DNA of 11,274 nucleotides from Campylobacterales bacterium (GTDB lineage Bacteria; Campylobacterota; Campylobacteria; Campylobacterales; JALSKU01). The translations under genes and the position numbers were made by a program. How positions within the stretch are numbered: position 1 is the first letter of the stretch; every line of letters starts with the position of its first letter. Shown one piece after another: positions 8,323 to 11,274 of the stretch. Where the stretch lies: the NCBI GenBank assembly GCA_027038235.1, contig JALVXV010000144.1:1-11274 (forward strand). Direction: 5' to 3'. The notes under the pieces are model-generated. The model worked only from the letters and a program-made list of their open reading frames with translations. It did not search any database and was not told the DNA's origin.

Positions 8323-9168
8323 TTAATCTTCTATTAAGCTATAGAGTAATTTTATCTCTTTATCCCAAATACTCTCATCAATAGTCTCAAGTATCAAAGG
8401 TATATCATCCATTCTCTTATCATTCATAATAAATTTAAAAGCATCTAATCCAATTTTACCTTTTCCAAGGCTCTCATGCCTATCTTTTTTGCTACCTAGA
8501 TCTGGCTTTGAATCATTTAGATGCATACCTTGAAGATACTTAAAGCCAACTATTTTATCAAACTCTTGCCAAGTTTTATCATAAGCCTCCTTGGTTCTTA
8601 TATCATAACCTGCGGTAAACATATGACAAGTATCTATACATACTCCTATACGACTTTTATCCTCTATCCCACTTATGATGTATGCTAAATGCTCAAATTT
8701 GTATCCTAAATTGCTCCCTTGACCTGCAGTGTTTTCTATCACCATACAAACTTCACTACTCTCTTTGATAGCATGATTTAATGACTTAACAATAAGATCT
8801 AAACACTCCTCTTCATCAATAAGTCTTAGATGACTTCCTGGGTGAAAGTTAAGCTTTTTAAGTCCTAAAAGTTCACATCTATAAACCTCATCTATAAATG
8901 CATTTAAAGACTTCTCTCTTTTTTGAGGCTCAGGATGTCCTAAATTGATAAGATAGCTATCATGAGGAAGTACATGCTTTGGCTGGATTTTGCTCTGCTT
9001 TAAAGCCTCCTTAAACTTTACAATAGTCTCTTTATCGTAAGGTTTTGCACTCCACTGTCTTTGATTTTTAACAAAAAGTGCAAATGCTTTTGCTCCAATT
9101 TTTATAGCATTTTTAGGAGCATTAAAAACCCCTCCACTTGCACTTACATGAGCTCCGACATATTTCAC
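8323..9168 (-). CDS. nfo: Endonuclease IV (AP endonuclease)
   Basis: A 281-residue zinc enzyme that cuts DNA 5' of abasic sites and removes 3'-blocking groups in base excision repair. Every metal ligand of E. coli Nfo is present at the same residue number: H69, H109, E145, D179, H182, H216, D229, H231 and E261. They lie in the family motifs FHPGSHL (108-114), IENTAGQG (144-151), IDTCHMFTAGYD (178-189), MHLNDSK (215-221) and ILETID (259-264). The N-terminus GAHVSASGG is also standard. The start is GTG at 9166-9168, with AAGGA 7 nt upstream; a later in-frame ATG would remove conserved barrel sequence. It lies 115 nt downstream of the small lipoprotein gene on the same strand. No -10 box as good as the others in the window is seen in that gap, so it may be read from the lipoprotein promoter. 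Confidence 0.97.
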   Translation of the reverse strand: MKYVGAHVSASGGVFNAPKNAIKIGAKAFALFVKNQRQWSAKPYDKETIVKFKEALKQSKIQPKHVLPHDSYLINLGHPEPQKREKSLNAFIDEVYRCELLGLKKLNFHPGSHLRLIDEEECLDLIVKSLNHAIKESSEVCMVIENTAGQGSNLGYKFEHLAYIISGIEDKSRIGVCIDTCHMFTAGYDIRTKEAYDKTWQEFDKIVGFKYLQGMHLNDSKPDLGSKKDRHESLGKGKIGLDAFKFIMNDKRMDDIPLILETIDESIWDKEIKLLYSLIED

Positions 9169-9188
9169 CTTAAAATCCTTTGGATTAA

Positions 9189-9223
9189 GCTTAGAGCTTA
9201 GAGCTAAGAGCTAAGAGCTAAAA
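9189..9223. repeat. 7-bp tandem repeat GCTWAGA, five units
   Basis: Two GCTTAGA units (from 9189 and 9196) are followed by two GCTAAGA units (9203 and 9210) and one GCTAAAA (9217), with no spacing errors. It lies between the end of the small lipoprotein gene and the nfo ribosome binding site, 20 nt upstream of the nfo start. The last units can fold back on TGGCTCTT (9224-9231), giving an 8-bp stem (9213-9220) with a 3-nt loop and one G-T pair on the plus strand. The same core is found degenerate at 2807-2848. Confidence 0.85.
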
Positions 9224-9283
9224 TGGCTCTTGACTCCTGGTGATTGGCTTTAAGCTTTTCATTCTTGTTTGTATTGGGTGGTT

Positions 9284-9757
9284 TCACTTTTTTATCCTTT
9301 TTAATTTTATTAAAAAATGATTTGAAAAATCTTTAAAGTATATCTTATCACTGCTGACGATATACTTTATATGGATATTTTTTTTATCTATATTTTGCAT
9401 AAAACCGGCATCACTCTTTTTAAAACCTGCTTTTTTAAATATGGGCTTTTTATTTAGTACATTTTCAAGCAGAGTTCTAGGATAGAGTGGACTTAAAAAT
9501 CTTGTATTGAACCTCTCTTTGCTAAAACAGTGCGAATTTATGCAAATTTTATCAGCTATTTTAAGATCCAATACAAGATTTGAGAGATCAAAAAGCTGAA
9601 GTTCAGTATAGTTTTCACCATATTTTAAAAATCCCATATCATTAAATCTAAGATCTCTCATCTTTATAGCCACAAGGTAGCTATCAGACCTTTTTATATC
9701 CCTTTTTACACTACACCCTACAAACAGTAAAAGAAAAACTAAAATAATATATCTCAA
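9284..9757 (-). CDS. Small lipoprotein of unknown function
   Basis: I do not recognise a family. The protein is 157 residues from the preferred start. It has a very short signal peptide (one arginine, then about 11 hydrophobic residues) and a lipobox-like FVGC with C15; phenylalanine at -3 is less common than leucine. The mature part is basic, rich in Lys, Phe and Ile, probably alpha/beta, with two more cysteines (C72 and C77) in CINSHC that could form a disulfide. Two starts are possible, both TTG: 9761-9763 or 9755-9757. I prefer 9755-9757 because AGGA (9765-9768) sits 7 nt ahead of it but only 1 nt ahead of the first. The start and its ribosome site lie inside the heptamer tract, so the tract controls how translation begins. 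nfo follows on the same strand 115 nt downstream, and the algC-like gene is divergent. Similar orphan lipoproteins are common in Campylobacterota; no function is inferred. Confidence 0.75.
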   Translation of the reverse strand: MRYIILVFLLLFVGCSVKRDIKRSDSYLVAIKMRDLRFNDMGFLKYGENYTELQLFDLSNLVLDLKIADKICINSHCFSKERFNTRFLSPLYPRTLLENVLNKKPIFKKAGFKKSDAGFMQNIDKKNIHIKYIVSSDKIYFKDFSNHFLIKLKRIKK

Positions 9758-9833
9758 TCCCAAATCCTAAACCCCAAATCCTACATCCTACATCCCAAAC
9801 CCCATATCCTACATCCCATATCCCAAACCCCCT
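9757..9833. repeat. Tandem heptamer repeat A[TC]CC[CT]A[ACT], 11 units
   Basis: Eleven consecutive 7-nt units fill this segment with no insertion or deletion. Plus-strand units are of three kinds: ATCCCAA/T, ATCCTAC/A and ACCCCAA/T; the last (9827) is ACCCCCT. The period is exact while individual bases vary at positions 2, 5 and 7. On the transcribed minus strand the tract is a run of GGG, GGGG and AGGA separated by T/A. It lies between the -10 box at 9837-9842 and the TTG start, so it would form nearly all of the leader of the lipoprotein mRNA. Confidence 0.93.
9765..9768 (-). promoter_or_regulatory. Ribosome binding site inside a repeat unit
   Basis: AGGA on the minus strand lies 7 nt before the TTG at 9755-9757. 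It belongs to the second heptamer unit. The same AGGA recurs in other units (for example at 9779-9782, 9786-9789 and 9807-9810), so the leader carries several spare Shine-Dalgarno-like sites. Confidence 0.5.
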
Positions 9834-9836
9834 GTT

Positions 9837-9845
9837 ATTATATCA
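9837..9845 (-). promoter_or_regulatory. Extended -10 promoter of the small lipoprotein gene (and perhaps nfo)
   Basis: On the minus strand this reads TGATATAAT, a perfect TATAAT with the TGn extension, preceded by A/T-rich sequence (TTGCATAATTTT). The predicted transcription start is near 9830, within the last repeat unit, giving a leader of about 70 nt made of heptamers. No convincing -35 hexamer is seen. Confidence 0.65.
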
Positions 9846-9953
9846 AAAATTATGCAATTTTAATATGATTTGCAAAAAATATGATAAGTTAACTAAGCAA
9901 TATTAAATGAAATTCATCTCATTGGAGTTTATGCTTCATTACCTATCAACTTA

Positions 9954-9962
9954 TGCTATAAT
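9954..9962 (+). promoter_or_regulatory. Extended -10 promoter of the algC-like gene
   Basis: TGCTATAAT on the plus strand is a perfect extended -10. TTCATT at 9935-9940 is a weak -35 candidate with a 16-nt spacer. The predicted start near 9969 leaves a leader of about 20 nt ending in GGAG (9980-9983), 5 nt before the ATG. The divergent lipoprotein promoter lies about 110 bp to the left; the AT-rich DNA between them (9846-9934) shows no clear operator. Confidence 0.72.
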
Positions 9963-9988
9963 TTCAATAACTGTTTATTGGAGATAAA

Positions 9989-11274
9989 ATGATTAACATT
10001 TTTAGAGAGTATGATATAAGAGGAATTTATGAAAAAGAGTTAAATGAAAAGAGTGTAAAGCTTATAGGATATCTTTTAGGGTTAGAGATCAAAAAGATAG
10101 GAGAGTATGTTGCTTTGGGGTATGATGCTAGAACTCATTCACCAATTTTAAGAGATTATCTAACAAGTGGTTTTATAAAGGCTGGGGTAAAAGTGCTTGA
10201 TATGGGGCTTGTGCCTACTCCTGTTTGTTATTTTGCAAATTATGTAGAGTTTAATGGTATTAAAGCTGTTGGCTCAGTGATGATAACAGGTTCACACAAT
10301 CCAAAAGAGTATAATGGATTTAAGATAACTATCGATAAAAAGCCCTTTTTTGGAAAAGATATATATGTCTTAAGAGATAAATTTTTTCAAATGCAAGATA
10401 TAAATATAGAGGATAATACAACTTGTATCAAAATCCCAGCAAAGAAGAGATATATCGATTTTATGGTTGAAGAGTTCTCTTTTTTAAAAGGGCTTAAAAC
10501 CAAAATAGTCTTAGATGGGGGAAATGGAGTAGCTGGAGTAGTTATCAAAGATATATTTGATGATTTGAGACTAAATTATAAAGGGCTATATCTTGAACCA
10601 GATGGAAGCTTTCCAAATCACCACCCCGATCCAACTATTGAGGAGAATTTAAAAGATATAAAAGAGGAGTTAAAAAGAGAGTATGATATAGGCTTTGCTT
10701 ATGATGGAGATGCCGATAGGGTAGCACTCTTAACAAAGAAATATAATATAAAAGGTGATATTTTAGCGATACTTTTTGCAAAAGAGATGAAACATCCTAC
10801 AGTCATAGGTGAAGTGAAATGCTCAAAAGTGATGTATGATGAGATAAATAAAATGGGTGGCAAAGCTGTGATGTATAAAACGGGTCATAGCAACTTAAAA
10901 GTAAAGATAAAAGAGCTTCATGCCGACTTAGCAGCAGAAGTTAGCGGACATATCTTTTTTGCTGATAGATACTTTGGATATGATGATGCCTTGTATGCTA
11001 CTTTAAGAGTGTTGGAACTTGTACAAAAAGGATTTGATCTTGATGCTGAAATAGATAAGTTGCCAAAAACCTACTCAACTGAAGAGATAAAAGTACCTGT
11101 TAGTGAAGATAAAAAGTTTGAACTAATGAAGTGGATAAAGGAGATACTTGCCAAAAGACCATCATATCTACCAAAAGTAAAAAAGGTTATAGATATTGAT
11201 GGAGTGAGGATCAATTTTGAAAATGGCTGGGCACTTGTAAGAGCTTCAAATACTACTCCGGTTTTGGTTACAAG
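9989..11274 (+). CDS. algC: Phosphomannomutase/phosphoglucomutase (AlgC type), 3' end cut by the window edge
   Basis: The first 428 residues of a cytoplasmic alpha-D-phosphohexomutase that interconverts the 6- and 1-phosphates of mannose or glucose, supplying sugar nucleotides for lipopolysaccharide, capsule and other glycans. The four active-site loops are in the right order. The phosphoserine loop is TGSHNPKEYNG with S102. The magnesium loop is DGDADR at 239-244. The sugar-specificity loop is EVSGHIFF at 317-324. The phosphate-binding loop is RASNTTP at 418-424, in the C-terminal domain. The N-terminal FREYDIRG (5-12) is also diagnostic. Pseudomonas AlgC is about 460 residues, so only some 25-35 residues should be missing. 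The start ATG has GGAG 5 nt upstream and its own strong promoter. The EVSGH loop suits dual mannose/glucose specificity rather than GlmM; GlmM would carry a different loop here. Substrate preference is an inference. Confidence 0.94.
   Translation, partial: MINIFREYDIRGIYEKELNEKSVKLIGYLLGLEIKKIGEYVALGYDARTHSPILRDYLTSGFIKAGVKVLDMGLVPTPVCYFANYVEFNGIKAVGSVMITGSHNPKEYNGFKITIDKKPFFGKDIYVLRDKFFQMQDINIEDNTTCIKIPAKKRYIDFMVEEFSFLKGLKTKIVLDGGNGVAGVVIKDIFDDLRLNYKGLYLEPDGSFPNHHPDPTIEENLKDIKEELKREYDIGFAYDGDADRVALLTKKYNIKGDILAILFAKEMKHPTVIGEVKCSKVMYDEINKMGGKAVMYKTGHSNLKVKIKELHADLAAEVSGHIFFADRYFGYDDALYATLRVLELVQKGFDLDAEIDKLPKTYSTEEIKVPVSEDKKFELMKWIKEILAKRPSYLPKVKKVIDIDGVRINFENGWALVRASNTTPVLVT

Noticed and set aside
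9757..9833. CRISPR array or telomere-like repeat
   Set aside because: There are no spacers; units abut with a 7-nt period, which excludes CRISPR. The likeness to the CCCTAAA telomere motif of plants is only superficial, as the units vary at three positions and the context is an ordinary bacterial gap.
9989..11274. GlmM (phosphoglucosamine mutase) annotation for the plus-strand mutase
   Set aside because: The FREYDIRG start and EVSGHIFF loop are of the AlgC/ManB type rather than the GlmM type.

Overview
The window looks like chromosomal DNA of a free-living member of Campylobacterota (the former Epsilonproteobacteria). The evidence is strongly AT-rich sequence, a compact layout with short gaps, heavy use of AGA, AAA and TTA codons, and the style of the proteins (B12-dependent MetH, a YfdX-family periplasmic protein, an AlgC-type mutase). 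The genus cannot be settled from the sequence alone. Six of the seven minus-strand-side and plus-strand genes read as ordinary intact genes; two of the total of seven genes run off the window edges.

Layout from left to right. Positions 1-2766 (minus) hold most of metH, cut by the left edge. A gap follows with an extended -10 promoter, a degenerate 7-bp repeat tract and a strong hairpin. Positions 2889-3860 (minus) encode an exported YfdX-family protein. A 283-bp AT-rich gap carries its promoter and a hairpin behind the next gene. Positions 4144-8261 (minus) hold three tightly packed genes in the order of transcription: a lipase-like alpha/beta-hydrolase lipoprotein, a FadL-family outer-membrane channel (1-nt overlap) and a FadD-type acyl-CoA synthetase (3-nt gap). 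Positions 8323-9168 (minus) hold nfo, endonuclease IV. Positions 9284-9757 (minus) encode a small lipoprotein of unknown function. A 155-bp divergent promoter region then leads to 9989-11274 (plus), an AlgC-type phosphomannomutase/phosphoglucomutase cut by the right edge.

How the genes work together. The three-gene cassette reads as a complete route for taking up esterified lipid: hydrolysis at the cell envelope, passage of fatty acid through the outer membrane, and activation to acyl-CoA. The rest is housekeeping: methionine synthesis and the methyl cycle, AP-site repair, and sugar-phosphate supply for surface glycans.

The most unusual DNA is non-coding. Three intergenic gaps carry tandem repeats with a strict 7-bp period. 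The best tract (11 units, 9757-9833) lies between a strong minus-strand -10 box and the TTG start of the small lipoprotein gene, so it would form nearly all of that gene's 5' leader. It is G-rich on the RNA strand and supplies the ribosome binding site from within a repeat unit.
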